From an uncultured Bacteroides sp. (GTDB taxonomy: Bacteria > Bacteroidota > Bacteroidia > Bacteroidales > Bacteroidaceae), in assembly GCA_944322285.1 (NCBI GenBank), contig CALUOR010000013.1, positions 20,738 through 84,737 on the forward strand: a stretch of 64,000 nucleotides of DNA, given 5' to 3'. Shown here one piece after another: positions 52,562-61,448 of the stretch. Both the position numbers and the translations under genes were made by a program. The notes under the pieces were generated by a model, which was not told the origin of the DNA, did no database searches, and was given only the letters and a program-made list of their open reading frames with translations. Within the stretch, counting starts at the first letter, position 1. Each line of letters starts with the position of its first letter.

Positions 52562-52749
52562 AAATGGGAATTTAGCGCGCGCAAGCGCGCTTTAAATTAA
52601 AAATGAAGAATTAAGAATGAAGAATACCATGCGGTATAAGAATGTGCTATAACAGCGCAGCCTAATTCTTCATTCATCATTCTTAATTCTTCATTCAAGC
52701 GGGGCTCCGCCCCGCTAAATTATCATCTAATTTTGCGCACTTACTTATG
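52562..52749. repeat. Modular intergenic cassette, cargo GAAGAATTAAGAATGAAGAAT palindrome
   Basis: End modules AAATGGGAATTTAG (52562) and TAAATTATCATCTAATTTTG (52716-52735) enclose an inverted pair (AATGAAGAATTAAGAATGAA at 52602, inverse at 52673), a GCGCGC hairpin on the left and GCGGGGCTCCGCCCCGC on the right. The right end runs into a repeat array at 52755. Confidence 0.75.
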
Positions 52750-52754
52750 CCAAG

Positions 52755-52822
52755 TATCCTATATTAAAATGGCAAAGTATCCAAGGATAAACAGTAAAGT
52801 ATCCAAGGATACTTGCTCGTTT
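52755..52822. repeat. Tandem array, 3 units of 22-23 bp, word TATCCAAGGATA
   Basis: TATCC at 52755, 52778 and 52800 (23 and 22 bp apart) in units of the form GCAAAGTATCCAAGGATA. It is closely related to the array at 1115-1202 and, like it, lies immediately beyond an AAAAAGGCTGT terminator with a CTCGTTTAA / CCGTTTAA linker. Confidence 0.75.
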
Positions 52823-52839
52823 AAGCAATGATACATAAC

Positions 52840-52876
52840 AAAAAAGGCTGTCCGCCTACGCAAACAGCCTTTTTTG
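52840..52876 (-). terminator. Terminator of the exbB-exbD operon
   Basis: AAAAAGGCTGT / ACAGCCTTTTTT stem, 20 bp after the second ExbD stop codon, same stem as the terminator at 1219-1261. Confidence 0.8.
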
Positions 52877-52896
52877 ATTTCTATATACAAACTATA

Positions 52897-53364
52897 TTAG
52901 TCGTTACGTTCAACGGCTGAATAGTTTATCTTCAATGCATACGCTCTACGGAGCGCTTCCTTAATCTCGGTAACGATACCCATTCGGGTGTCTTGGTCGA
53001 TTTTCAACGAAACAGTCATGTTCGGTTGGTCAACCTCTTTCATACTTGCACGTTCACCGATAACGTAGTCCTGAACTTCAGACACTTCAGCAAAAGCATC
53101 GTTCAATTGAATACGACTTTCTTCACCGAGCTGCTTACGGAACTCTTTAGTCGGTTTACCTACATAGATAAACGTTACCAATGATTTTTTCTCCAGTTTT
53201 TCCAATTCTGTGGCAGCCGGAGCTCTAAACTCCACCTTCAAAGTTACCTCACGCATGGTTGTTACAATCATGAAGAAGAACAACAACGTGAAAATAAGGT
53301 CAGGCAAAGAAGAGGTATTCAATGCCGGCATTCCGCGCTTACCTGTCTTATTAAATTTTCCCAT
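52897..53364 (-). CDS. exbD: ExbD/TolR-family protein (second copy)
   Basis: The 155-residue protein has one membrane segment (about 20-42; 'LPDLIFTLLFFFMIVTTMR') whose Asp in 'SLPDLIFTLLF' is the conserved proton-channel residue, and a periplasmic domain. With ExbB it powers TonB. Its start ATG overlaps the first ExbD stop by one base. It differs from the other ExbD by a shorter periplasmic part; both may form one complex. Confidence 0.9.
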   Translation of the reverse strand: MGKFNKTGKRGMPALNTSSLPDLIFTLLFFFMIVTTMREVTLKVEFRAPAATELEKLEKKSLVTFIYVGKPTKEFRKQLGEESRIQLNDAFAEVSEVQDYVIGERASMKEVDQPNMTVSLKIDQDTRMGIVTEIKEALRRAYALKINYSAVERND

Positions 53365-53954
53365 TACTTTTGTTCTCCATACTTTTTAGGTTCTGCCTCA
53401 GAAATAACCTGAGGATAAATCTTACGTATTGCTTCCTGTTGCGCCTCGCTCAAGTCTGCGTAATTCTTTTGCCACTTTTGTTGGGCGGCTTCATCACGCA
53501 GCTCGTTGTAGGCTGCTACCAATTCGTTCTGTACAGCGATATAAGTCTTATAAGACGTACCGCGGTCACAACGCAAAGATATTACATGATTCTTTGTAAT
53601 TCTTTGAGTTCCAAAGAAAGGAACTTCCTCTGCCACCTTCTCCGGCAATTTTGGATCATCGTTAGGGTTAGCAATGAATTCCTTGGCTTTATCACGCAAT
53701 TGGTCAACAGAAAGATAACTATCGCCCACCATCAACTGGTCCTGGAAGTTAACGAATACCTGCAAGATGTTGCGTTCCTTAATGTCCACATCTTCTTTCT
53801 TTTGGTTTTCCTGCGGAGGTTCGGGCAAACGTCTTGCCAAACCACGGTCGGTATCCATAGAAGTTGTAAGCAAGAAGAACAACAGCAAAATGAAAGCCAT
53901 ATCCGCCGTAGAACTCGAGTTGATCTCGGGAACATCTCTTTTCTTTCTAGCCAT
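53364..53954 (-). CDS. exbD: ExbD/TolR-family protein (first copy)
   Basis: The 196-residue protein carries the ExbD membrane segment with conserved Asp ('SSTADMAFILLLFFLLTTSM', about 13-32) and a longer periplasmic domain with a charged insert (ENQKKEDVDIKERN). Pairs of different ExbD genes behind ExbB are common in Bacteroidetes. It starts 21 bp after the small membrane protein gene. Confidence 0.9.
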   Translation of the reverse strand: MARKKRDVPEINSSSTADMAFILLLFFLLTTSMDTDRGLARRLPEPPQENQKKEDVDIKERNILQVFVNFQDQLMVGDSYLSVDQLRDKAKEFIANPNDDPKLPEKVAEEVPFFGTQRITKNHVISLRCDRGTSYKTYIAVQNELVAAYNELRDEAAQQKWQKNYADLSEAQQEAIRKIYPQVISEAEPKKYGEQK

Positions 53955-53975
53955 ATTAAATTCCTCTAATCTTGA

Positions 53976-54461
53976 TTATTTGATTTTCTTTGAGATGCCA
54001 AATCCTAACATCAGTAAAATCATTGCACCTACTTCAATGTAAATAGTATACAAGAACATATCAGTTACCTTCAACCAAGAGGGAACATTTTCAGTTCCTT
54101 CGTATCCCGGTATTTCCAATATTTCCGTGCTACCTGCAGCCCATGTAATGACAAGAACCAATACCAAAGCCACAACGCCTACCAATGATTTAAGAGCGGT
54201 CTTAGGAGAATCTGCGAACGTTGAACCGAATTGATAAACAACGCCTATTACAATCGCTACAACTCCTAATACAAACAAGATATAATTCCAATATAGGATA
54301 GCGTCCGTGTAAAGCGGCTCTGACAACGATGTGTCAGCCACTACACGCTGATCCATCGGGGTTTCTCCACCGAAGAAGAACAAGCCCAGGATGACCAGTG
54401 TAATGAGGAGCATTACAGACAGGATGAGTCCTGAAACTCTTTGTATTTTAAATTTCTTCAT
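53976..54461 (-). CDS. Membrane protein of unknown function between ExbB and ExbD
   Basis: The 161-residue protein has four hydrophobic segments (about 10-30, 55-77, 88-110 and 133-155) and no domain I can name. It starts 15 bp after exbB and ends 21 bp before exbD, so it is probably an accessory part of the proton-channel complex. I know of similar genes at the same place in other Bacteroidales, but not of a function. Confidence 0.75.
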   Translation of the reverse strand: MKKFKIQRVSGLILSVMLLITLVILGLFFFGGETPMDQRVVADTSLSEPLYTDAILYWNYILFVLGVVAIVIGVVYQFGSTFADSPKTALKSLVGVVALVLVLVITWAAGSTEILEIPGYEGTENVPSWLKVTDMFLYTIYIEVGAMILLMLGFGISKKIK

Positions 54462-54476
54462 CTTGCAATAAGATTA

Positions 54477-55238
54477 TTATTTTTTGTACTTCAGTTCATA
54501 CTTCACAACCATATCCAACAGCGTTACAGAAGAATCTTCCATGTCGCTAGTCAGAGCTTCAATCTTAGACAAGATGTAGTTGTAGAATACCTGCAGAATC
54601 AAAGCTGCGATCAAACCGAAGATAGTCGTAATCAAGGCCACTTTCATACCACCTGCAACAACCGTCGGAGAGATATCACCTACCTGCTGGATCTTATCGA
54701 ATGCCTGCACCATACCAATCACAGTTCCCAAGAATCCCAATGACGGGCTCATCGCGATGAACAATGTGATCCAAGAGCAACCTTTTTCCAAGTAACCGGC
54801 TTGTACACCACCGTAAGAAACAACGGACTTCTCAACAACGTCCAAACCTTGATCCAATCTCATCAGACCTTGGTAGTAGATAGAAGCGATAGGACCGCGA
54901 GTGTTACGTGCGATATCCTTTGCACCTTCTACATCACCTTTTTCCATAGCTGCCTCGATGGAAGCAACAAACTTCTTTGTATTGATTTCAGCCAAGCTCA
55001 GGTAAATGATACGTTCGATGCAGAATGCAAGACCGATCACCAAAGCGATAGAGATAAAGCTCATGAAGAATGCAGAACCTTCGATGTACTTAATCTTCAA
55101 TTCCTTGTGGATACCGCCTTCAGCCGGAGCGATAGCTTCAGTTTGCTCAGCAGCAGGAGCGTCCTGGGCCTGAGCCAATTGAGTTGAGCCAAATGTCAAG
55201 GCTCCCATCACAGCAACAATTGCAAATAACTTTTTCAT
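54477..55238 (-). CDS. exbB: ExbB/TolQ/MotA-family proton channel protein
   Basis: The 253-residue protein has a signal-like start (MKKLFAIVAVMGALTFGSTQ), an acidic/Ala linker, and the three ExbB membrane segments ('FFMSFISIALVIGLAFCIER', 'WITLFIAMSPSLGFLGTVIG' and 'VALITTIFGLIAALILQVFY'). It heads the four-gene unit exbB - unknown - exbD - exbD that energises TonB-dependent import; tonB itself is 3 kb away. Confidence 0.92.
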   Translation of the reverse strand: MKKLFAIVAVMGALTFGSTQLAQAQDAPAAEQTEAIAPAEGGIHKELKIKYIEGSAFFMSFISIALVIGLAFCIERIIYLSLAEINTKKFVASIEAAMEKGDVEGAKDIARNTRGPIASIYYQGLMRLDQGLDVVEKSVVSYGGVQAGYLEKGCSWITLFIAMSPSLGFLGTVIGMVQAFDKIQQVGDISPTVVAGGMKVALITTIFGLIAALILQVFYNYILSKIEALTSDMEDSSVTLLDMVVKYELKYKK

Positions 55239-55329
55239 TGTGTGTCTAATTTTTTAAGATTAATTAATTGAATTACTTATGATATTTATTTATTATTTTC
55301 TCTTCATTCACTTTATGTTTTTCACCTTG

Positions 55330-55417
55330 CGGAGAGAGGGGGATTCGAACCCCCGATACCCTTTAGGAGTATACACGCTTTCCAGGCGTGCCTCTTCAAC
55401 CACTCGAGCATCTCTCC
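55330..55417 (-). tRNA. tRNA-Ser, anticodon GGA
   Basis: On the minus strand the acceptor GGAGAGA (55417-55411) pairs with TCTCTCC (55337-55331). The anticodon loop is CTGGAAA with anticodon GGA, flanked by CACGC/GCGTG. A long variable arm (ACTCCTAAAGGGTATC region) and T-arm GGGGGTTCGAATCCCCC are present, as expected for a class II tRNA. No CCA is encoded. Confidence 0.95.
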
Positions 55418-55569
55418 TTTTCTTCAACCGGGCGCCTTTTACCTTGTTTTTGCACCCCTCGAATGTTTTCAGCTACAAATGTATTCTTTTTTTCGTTCTC
55501 ACGTTACATTCTTTGCTTTAAATCTTTGAGAAAACACCAAAATTAATAAACTTTAAAACCTTTACCCCC

Positions 55570-56346
55570 TTATTGAGGCATTCCGAACAGTTTTAAAGCC
55601 GTTTCAGAAGTAATATCTGACACTTCTTCAGGCGTACGTCCATAAACCTCGGCAACCTTCATTAAGGTATATTTTATAAAAGAGCTTTCATTCCGCCGCC
55701 CACGGAAAGGAACCGGAGTCAGATAGGGCGAATCGGTTTCCAACACGATTCTTTCCAAAGGCACATAGGGCAGGACTTCCGGCAAAGCAGACTTTTTGAA
55801 CGTGACTACCCCGTTAATTCCTATCAGGAAATGGGGGAATTCCAAAATGGCCTCGGCCTCCTCGCGTGTACCCGTAAAACTATGGAAGATTCCACGCAAC
55901 GAAGTATGACGGTAAGCCTCCAACACCATATATATATAAGAGAAAGCCTCACGACTATGAATCACGACCGGCAGGTCGTAAGCAAGTGCCCAATCGAGTT
56001 GGCGTTTCAACACGATTTGCTGTTCGGTCAAATAGGTTCGGTCCCAATACAAATCCATGCCTATCTCCCCAATGGCCACATATTCATCCTTGCGCGTGGC
56101 CAATTCCTGCTCCATTATCCGGAGTTCGTCCTCATAATCCTCTTTTACCGAAGTAGGATGCAAGCCTATCATCGGGAAACAATATTTCGCATAGGCATGA
56201 CATACGCGAAGCAAAGGCTCAATCGAAGTACTGTCAATGTTAGGCATAAAGATATGGCTCACCCCCGCCTCACGGGCACGGGCCATCACTTCAGGCAGAT
56301 CGTCTTTAAACTCTTCCAGAAAAAGATGAGAATGGGTATCTATCAT
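55570..56346 (-). CDS. tatD: TatD-family metal-dependent hydrolase
   Basis: The 258-residue TIM-barrel nuclease has the metal ligands in 'MIDTHSHLFLEEF', 'AIGEIGMDLYW', 'LPVVIHSREAF', 'IFHSFTGTREEAE' and 'VLETDSPYLTPVPFRGRRNE'. TatD proteins are 3'-5' exonucleases for DNA or RNA. Its ATG overlaps the stop of the upstream gene by 4 bp. Confidence 0.92.
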   Translation of the reverse strand: MIDTHSHLFLEEFKDDLPEVMARAREAGVSHIFMPNIDSTSIEPLLRVCHAYAKYCFPMIGLHPTSVKEDYEDELRIMEQELATRKDEYVAIGEIGMDLYWDRTYLTEQQIVLKRQLDWALAYDLPVVIHSREAFSYIYMVLEAYRHTSLRGIFHSFTGTREEAEAILEFPHFLIGINGVVTFKKSALPEVLPYVPLERIVLETDSPYLTPVPFRGRRNESSFIKYTLMKVAEVYGRTPEEVSDITSETALKLFGMPQ

Positions 56347-57089
56347 AACTGCATACTGGGGAATAAGGGACAGGCCTTTCTTTCTTCGGCCTTCAATTTT
56401 TCACTGGTACGATAATAATATATCATCCCGTAACTCCGGCATATATTCAAGCGCTTTTCATTAGGAGTAACAAACTCGAACTTCTTCTCCACCTGATTCC
56501 ATACATCCAGTATCAGGGCATCCGCTTCAGGACGCATAGCGGAAAGTTCGCTCAAGCTCCGCTCAGTCAGTGCTTGCAGGTTTTTCTGCCGGTTATAACT
56601 CTCAAGGAAGATGTCATAGTGCACTTTCACCTTGGCTATCGTGGGATTATAGATGGGAATGCCGCCTTGAGCGATTCGTTTGTTTTCACCTTCAATCACC
56701 TGTCTTCCCCACTCTACCAATGCCGCCTCGCTGGTCAGGTCGGGCACCGTATTGCTCTTGGGGTCAAGACCATAGAATTCCTTATGTGCCCTGCGGACTT
56801 CTGAACGGATAACCGCCAGATTGAGCACCTGAATAAAGTGGGACACGTACAAGCGTGCCGTCTTCACATTGTTCTGATGTTTATGCCCTTCTTTCGACTG
56901 CCTGTCAAAGCATTCTTTATAGTACACGTGAGCCGCCTCCAGATGAGGTAAGAAGTTCCGGACCGCGGTCAGCGTCTTCAAGTCGACAGGCATCTCGTAG
57001 ATGTCATCCGTTTTATCGGCCATCTCACACACGGCTTTCAAAGCCCGTATGCGCGCCTGGTCTGTGTTAGGCAATCTTCTGTAAGGCAT
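56343..57089 (-). CDS. Conserved protein of unknown function
   Basis: The 248-residue protein starts MPYRRLPNTDQARIRALKAV and is mostly alpha-helical and charged with no signal peptide, membrane segment or motif I know. 'LPNTDQARIRALK' and 'GLDPKSNTVPDLTSEAALVE' look like conserved patches. It is coupled to tatD by an ATGA overlap and probably cytoplasmic. The region upstream (57090-57269) is a modular repeat cassette. Confidence 0.75.
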   Translation of the reverse strand: MPYRRLPNTDQARIRALKAVCEMADKTDDIYEMPVDLKTLTAVRNFLPHLEAAHVYYKECFDRQSKEGHKHQNNVKTARLYVSHFIQVLNLAVIRSEVRRAHKEFYGLDPKSNTVPDLTSEAALVEWGRQVIEGENKRIAQGGIPIYNPTIAKVKVHYDIFLESYNRQKNLQALTERSLSELSAMRPEADALILDVWNQVEKKFEFVTPNEKRLNICRSYGMIYYYRTSEKLKAEERKACPLFPSMQL

Positions 57090-57107
57090 GATTTAAAGTT
57101 TTAAGTT

Positions 57108-57271
57108 ACAAATTAAATAATAATTTAATGTGCTAATATGCTAATGTGCAAATGTGCTAATTGGGCTGCGCAGTGTTTGCGCTGGCGTGTTCTCATGCCG
57201 CAGGGCATTAGCACATTGGCATATTAGCACATTAACACATTGCGGGGCTCCGCCCCGCTAAATTCCCATTT
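57108..57271. repeat. Modular intergenic cassette, cargo AATGTGCT palindrome
   Basis: End modules ACAAATTAAATAATAATTTA (57108) and CTAAATTCCCATTT (57258-57271) enclose AATGTGCTAATATGCTAATG, a loop with GCGCAGTGTTTGCGCT, and the inverse CATTAGCACATTGGCATATTA. GCGGGGCTCCGCCCCGC stands before the right module. The last bases supply the stop codon of the polyprenyl synthase gene. Confidence 0.8.
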
Positions 57272-58247
57272 ACACCTCCCGATTCATTAACCGATTCATC
57301 AAATCTTTCAATTCCGCCTTAGCTTCGGACGGCACGCTGACTTTCTCCAACGACTTTGCGGCCAAGGCTGTATATTCCTCTATCTTTTGCAGACACATTC
57401 GGCCAACTCCTATCTCGTCGTACAGTTCTTTCACCGAGGCAATCTTTTCAGCGGGCTCATACTCTGCGGCATCCAGCCAGCGGCGAAGCTTTCGAGACTG
57501 CTCTTCACCGGCATGTTCCAAAGCCTGAATCAGCAAGTAGGTTTTCTTGTTGCACAAGATGTCACCTCCGATGTTCTTGCCGAACACATCCGGATTGCCA
57601 TACACGTCCAACCAGTCATCCTTCAACTGGAAGGCAACACCTAAATTCATGCCGAAATCATACAGTCCAGAGGCGTCTTCCTCAGAAGCGCCTCCCAACC
57701 AAGCGCCAATCTTCAGACTGGCGGCTAACAAAACTGAGGTTTTCAGGCGAATCATTTCAATATACTCCGCTTCGGTCACATCGAGGCGTGCCTCAAAGTC
57801 CATATCATATTGTTGCCCTTCACAAATCTCAAGCGCGGTCAAACTGAACAAGTCGAGCACTTTCTTCAATGAGGCGGACGGGCAACCGTCTGCCATGAAC
57901 TGATAGGCCAATACCAGCATGGCATCGCCCGACAAGATAGCCGTGTTTTCATTCCATACTTTATGGACGGTCGCTTTCCCGCGGCGGCGGTCGGCCTTAT
58001 CCATCAAGTCATCATGCAACAATGTATAATTATGGTATACTTCAATACCTGTAGCTTGGTTAAGGATAGAGTTCACATCATTTTTATACAGATTGTAAGC
58101 CATCAGCATCAACACCGGGCGGATGCGCTTGCCGCCTAATGATAACACGTATGAAACTGGCGCATACAACCCTTGCGGCTTGCGGGCAAAAGCCAACTCC
58201 GCGATATGCGTATTGATTAGTTCGAGAAGTTCGGAAGATTTGAGCAT
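57270..58247 (-). CDS. Polyprenyl diphosphate synthase
   Basis: The 325-residue enzyme condenses isopentenyl diphosphate with allylic diphosphates. First aspartate-rich motif 'LLHDDLMDKADRRRGKATVH' and second 'QLKDDWLDVYGNPD' are intact; 'GGKRIRPVLMLMA' begins the fold. Product length cannot be told reliably. The stop codon TAA lies inside the end module of a repeat cassette, so the last codons or stop come from the insertion. Confidence 0.9.
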   Translation of the reverse strand: MLKSSELLELINTHIAELAFARKPQGLYAPVSYVLSLGGKRIRPVLMLMAYNLYKNDVNSILNQATGIEVYHNYTLLHDDLMDKADRRRGKATVHKVWNENTAILSGDAMLVLAYQFMADGCPSASLKKVLDLFSLTALEICEGQQYDMDFEARLDVTEAEYIEMIRLKTSVLLAASLKIGAWLGGASEEDASGLYDFGMNLGVAFQLKDDWLDVYGNPDVFGKNIGGDILCNKKTYLLIQALEHAGEEQSRKLRRWLDAAEYEPAEKIASVKELYDEIGVGRMCLQKIEEYTALAAKSLEKVSVPSEAKAELKDLMNRLMNREV

Positions 58248-58253
58248 GATAAT

Positions 58254-58490
58254 AAATGATAATTTAGCGGGTTGTTTTTAGGCACGGATTACACGGATTT
58301 TATCACGGATTTCTTTTGTCATGCTGAACGTAGTAAAGCATCTCCCAGTGCGTGCGGGAGATTCTTCGCTTCGCTCAGACTATATAATAATCAAAAGTGG
58401 TTTTGAACGTAGCTAATGACATATACCAAAGACCTTATTAAAAAATCCATATAATCCGTGTAATCCGTGCCTAAAAATAAATTCCCATTC
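58254..58490. repeat. Modular intergenic cassette, cargo CACGGATTACACGGATT palindrome
   Basis: End modules AAATGATAATTTAG (58254) and ATAAATTCCCATTC (58478-58490) enclose TTTTTAGGCACGGATTACAC at the left, its inverse at the right and an inner hairpin TGTCATGCTGAACG ... CTTCGCTCAGAC with CTCCCAGTG / GGGAGA. Same cargo family as 36654-36894. The cassette begins within 7 bp of the polyprenyl synthase start codon. Confidence 0.75.
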
Positions 58491-58505
58491 ACAAAACAAG
58501 CAACA

Positions 58506-58541
58506 GAAAGAAACGAAAAGAGGCTGCACATAGGCAACCTC
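58506..58541 (-). terminator. Terminator of tonB
   Basis: On the minus strand GAGGTTGC / GCAGCCTC followed by TTTTCGTTTCTTTC, 22 bp after the tonB stop codon. Confidence 0.65.
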
Positions 58542-58562
58542 TCCCTCTTTTTATTGGTTTAA

Positions 58563-59261
58563 TTACTGCAATCTAAACATCACAGGCACGGTGTATTTCA
58601 CACGTACGGGTTTACCGCGTTGCATACCCGGTTTCCACTTCGGCATCGAGTTAATCACACGAAGGGCTTCCTTGTCCAAATACGGGTCAACACCACGAAT
58701 CACACGTGCGTCCACGATACTACCATCGGCATTTACCACAAACTGCACCGTTACACGACCTTGCGTACCATTCTCCTGAGCGATAGTCGGGTATTTGATG
58801 TTCTTGCTCAAGAATTGCATCAAACCGGCCATACCGCCATTGGGGAATTCGGGCATCTGTTCTACAACCTCGAAGATTTCTTGCTCTTCTACTTCTTCCT
58901 CTTCTTCAACCGTAGGAGGCACGTAGGAGATTTCAACGGCCTGACCGGTTTCCTCTGAAGATGCAATCTGAGTAGACTCAATTTCCATATCGTCATCCAC
59001 GATAGTCAATTGCTCTACGATTGCGGGTGCTTCAACTGGAGCAGGCGGAGGCGTAACGTCTTCCGGTTGTTCCGTAATAGGAATTTCAATTTCCTCTTCA
59101 AACACGACATCGGCTACAGCCTGGCTTGTATCAATCTGCACGTCGCGTTCACTCCATTCGAATGCCACGAACATGATAGCAAGCGTAATGACATAACCGA
59201 TGAGCAGCCAGGTTGATCTCTTGCCCTCCAAGTCTGCTTTAGGCGATTTTTTTACTTCCAT
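58563..59261 (-). CDS. tonB: TonB energy transducer
   Basis: The 232-residue protein has an N-terminal anchor (about 18-36; 'STWLLIGYVITLAIMFVAFE'), a Pro/Glu/Val-rich periplasmic spacer (about 55-125) and a TonB C-terminal domain ('GRVTVQFVVNADGSIVDARV', 'MPKWKPGMQRGKPVRVKYTV'). It passes energy from ExbBD to TonB-dependent transporters such as the SusC protein. A -7 box lies at 59299-59306. Confidence 0.92.
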   Translation of the reverse strand: MEVKKSPKADLEGKRSTWLLIGYVITLAIMFVAFEWSERDVQIDTSQAVADVVFEEEIEIPITEQPEDVTPPPAPVEAPAIVEQLTIVDDDMEIESTQIASSEETGQAVEISYVPPTVEEEEEVEEQEIFEVVEQMPEFPNGGMAGLMQFLSKNIKYPTIAQENGTQGRVTVQFVVNADGSIVDARVIRGVDPYLDKEALRVINSMPKWKPGMQRGKPVRVKYTVPVMFRLQ

Positions 59262-59298
59262 AATTTATCTATTAATTTTTAGTGTTTCTCATTGGGGG

Positions 59299-59306
59299 CA
59301 AATATA
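59299..59306 (-). promoter_or_regulatory. -7 box of tonB
   Basis: TATATTTG on the minus strand is an exact -7 box 38 bp upstream of tonB. The rest of 59307-59552 is AT-rich; a TATCTTTG on the plus strand at 59444-59451 might serve cmk from a distance. No gene is seen there. Confidence 0.5.
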
Positions 59307-59552
59307 GCACTTTTCCCATGAATGGTCATGGCTAAATGCTTTTTTTTACACCGCAAACCTCTGCATTTTTATTTTTTTAATCCTTCAAAAGCCTACTTAC
59401 GCTTTTGTGCCACAAATGTAGCAAGATATTTTAAAAATAACCTTATCTTTGGCATGTTTTTTTAGACAAAAACAAAAATTTTTCGCCAAGACTGATTCTT
59501 TGACGATACAACGAGATGAGAAATACGGAATATACACCATATTATATATAAA

Positions 59553-59720
59553 TGTACAGAATTAAATGATAATTTAATGTGCTAATATGCTAATGTGCCA
59601 ATGTGCTAATTGGGCTGCGCTGTGTTTGCGTTGGCGTGTTCTCATGCCGCAGGGCATTAGCACATTGGCATATTAGCACATTGACACATTGCGGGGCTTC
59701 GCCCCGCTAAATTCCCATTT
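59553..59720. repeat. Modular intergenic cassette, cargo AATGTGCT palindrome (second copy)
   Basis: End modules TGTACAGAATTAAATGATAA (59553) and CTAAATTCCCATTT (59707-59720) enclose the same AATGTGCT palindrome as at 57108, with GCGGGGCTTCGCCCCGC on the right. The two copies differ by few bases, in the same orientation. ACCATATTATATATA is found just before it (59536). Confidence 0.8.
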
Positions 59721-59764
59721 ATCGTATAAACTAAATAGGATTAGTTACTTAAATACTTATAAAT

Positions 59765-60457
59765 ATGAAGAAGATTATCATAGCAATCGATGGTTTTTCC
59801 TCGTGCGGGAAAAGCACTATGGCCAAAGACTTGGCCCGGGAAATAGGGTATATCTACATAGACAGCGGCGCCATGTACCGTGCCGTCACTTTATACGCTT
59901 TGGAGAACGGAATGTTTGAGGCTGACCATATTGACACGGAAAGATTAAAAAAGCAAATAGGGCAAATCAAAATTTCCTTTAAGCTCAACCCGGATACAGG
60001 ACGCCCGGACACATACCTTAATGGCACAAACGTGGAGGACAAGATACGCACCATGGAAGTATCCTCGCACGTAAGTCCCATTGCCGCATTGGACTTTGTG
60101 CGCGAAGCCATGGTGGCGCAACAACAGGAAATGGGCAAGGAGAAAGGCATTGTGATGGACGGAAGGGACATAGGCACCACCGTCTTTCCGGATGCCGAAC
60201 TGAAAGTGTTTGTGACCGCCTCACCGGAAATCCGCGCGCAACGCCGGTATGAGGAGCTGAAAGCGAAAGGGCAAGCGGCCAGCTACGAAGAGATACTGGA
60301 GAACGTGAAACAACGGGACTATATTGACCAAAATCGTGAAGTAAGCCCGCTGCGCAAGGCTGATGACGCCCTGCTGCTGGATAACAGCCACTTGAGCATC
60401 GAGCAACAAAAAGCGTGGCTGATGCAGCAGTATGAACGGGTCGTGGGATTGTTATAA
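59765..60457 (+). CDS. cmk: Cytidylate kinase
   Basis: The 230-residue kinase phosphorylates CMP and dCMP. P-loop '[19 protein letters not shown]', '[16 protein letters not shown]', '[20 protein letters not shown]' and the lid '[20 protein letters not shown]' are present. Followed by ispH after 9 bp. Confidence 0.95.
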   Translation: MKKIIIAIDGFSSCGKSTMAKDLAREIGYIYIDSGAMYRAVTLYALENGMFEADHIDTERLKKQIGQIKISFKLNPDTGRPDTYLNGTNVEDKIRTMEVSSHVSPIAALDFVREAMVAQQQEMGKEKGIVMDGRDIGTTVFPDAELKVFVTASPEIRAQRRYEELKAKGQAASYEEILENVKQRDYIDQNREVSPLRKADDALLLDNSHLSIEQQKAWLMQQYERVVGLL

Positions 60458-60466
60458 CCTGACAGT

Positions 60467-61354
60467 ATGACAAAAGTAGAAATAGACGAAGGTTCAGGCT
60501 TTTGTTTTGGCGTAGTGACCGCCATACGAAAAGCGGAAGAAGAGTTGGCCAAGGGCGGCACTTTGTACTGCCTGGGCGACATTGTGCACAATAGCCGCGA
60601 AGTAGAACGGCTGAAGAACATGGGACTTATCACCATCGGGCATGAAGAGTTTGAACGACTGCACCATGTAAAGGTATTGCTCCGGGCACATGGCGAACCT
60701 CCCGAGACGTACGAAACAGCCCGCCGTAACCATATTGAGATTATTGACGCAACATGCCCGGTCGTGCTCCGCCTGCAAAAGAGAATCAAGCAAGAGTATG
60801 ACAATGACGAAGAAACGCAAATCATCATTTACGGCAAAAACGGACATGCCGAAGTATTGGGTCTTGTAGGACAAACCTGCGGCAAGGCCATCGTGATAGA
60901 GAAGCTGGAAGAAGCCAAATCGTTGGACTTCAGCAAAAGCATCCGCTTGTATTCGCAAACCACCAAGTCGCTGGACGAGTTTCAGCAGATAGTGCAATAT
61001 ATTAAGGAGCACATGGCCCCCGACGTGTCTTTTGAGTATTACGACACCATCTGTCGGCAAGTGGCTAACCGCATTCCCAATATACGCACATTTGCGGCGG
61101 CACACGACTTGATATTCTTCGTGAGCGGAAAGAAAAGCTCGAACGGGAAAATGCTTTTCAGCGAATGTCTCAAAGTAAATCCCAATTCGCACTTGATAGA
61201 CAATGTGGCGGAAATAAACGATGACCTTTTGCACAACGTATGCTCGATAGGCATCTGCGGAGCCACTTCCACCCCCAAATGGCTGATGGAAGAAGTGCAA
61301 AAAGCCATTATAGACAAGCTGCAAGACAGGAAGCAAAAGGCCGACTGCAAATAA
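60467..61354 (+). CDS. ispH: 4-hydroxy-3-methylbut-2-enyl diphosphate reductase
   Basis: IspH is the last enzyme of the non-mevalonate isoprenoid pathway. The 295-residue chain has the three iron-sulfur Cys regions ('GSGFCFGVVTAI', 'IIDATCPVVLRLQ' and 'SIGICGATSTPKWLMEEVQK') and substrate-binding motifs 'RAHGEPPETYETARR' and 'TTKSLDEFQQIV'. Products would feed the polyprenyl synthase 2 kb away. Confidence 0.95.
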   Translation: MTKVEIDEGSGFCFGVVTAIRKAEEELAKGGTLYCLGDIVHNSREVERLKNMGLITIGHEEFERLHHVKVLLRAHGEPPETYETARRNHIEIIDATCPVVLRLQKRIKQEYDNDEETQIIIYGKNGHAEVLGLVGQTCGKAIVIEKLEEAKSLDFSKSIRLYSQTTKSLDEFQQIVQYIKEHMAPDVSFEYYDTICRQVANRIPNIRTFAAAHDLIFFVSGKKSSNGKMLFSECLKVNPNSHLIDNVAEINDDLLHNVCSIGICGATSTPKWLMEEVQKAIIDKLQDRKQKADCK

Positions 61355-61388
61355 ATGCAAATTATTCGCAGAAGCCTCAGCTTTTCAC

Positions 61389-61396
61389 TATCTTTG
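61389..61396 (+). promoter_or_regulatory. -7 box of pfkA
   Basis: TATCTTTG is an exact -7 box; the pfkA start is 52 bp downstream, in the 94-bp gap after ispH. Confidence 0.5.
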
Positions 61397-61448
61397 TCTC
61401 CATGAAAGTTTGAACATCAATCATTAACGCTTAATTAAATAGATTATT

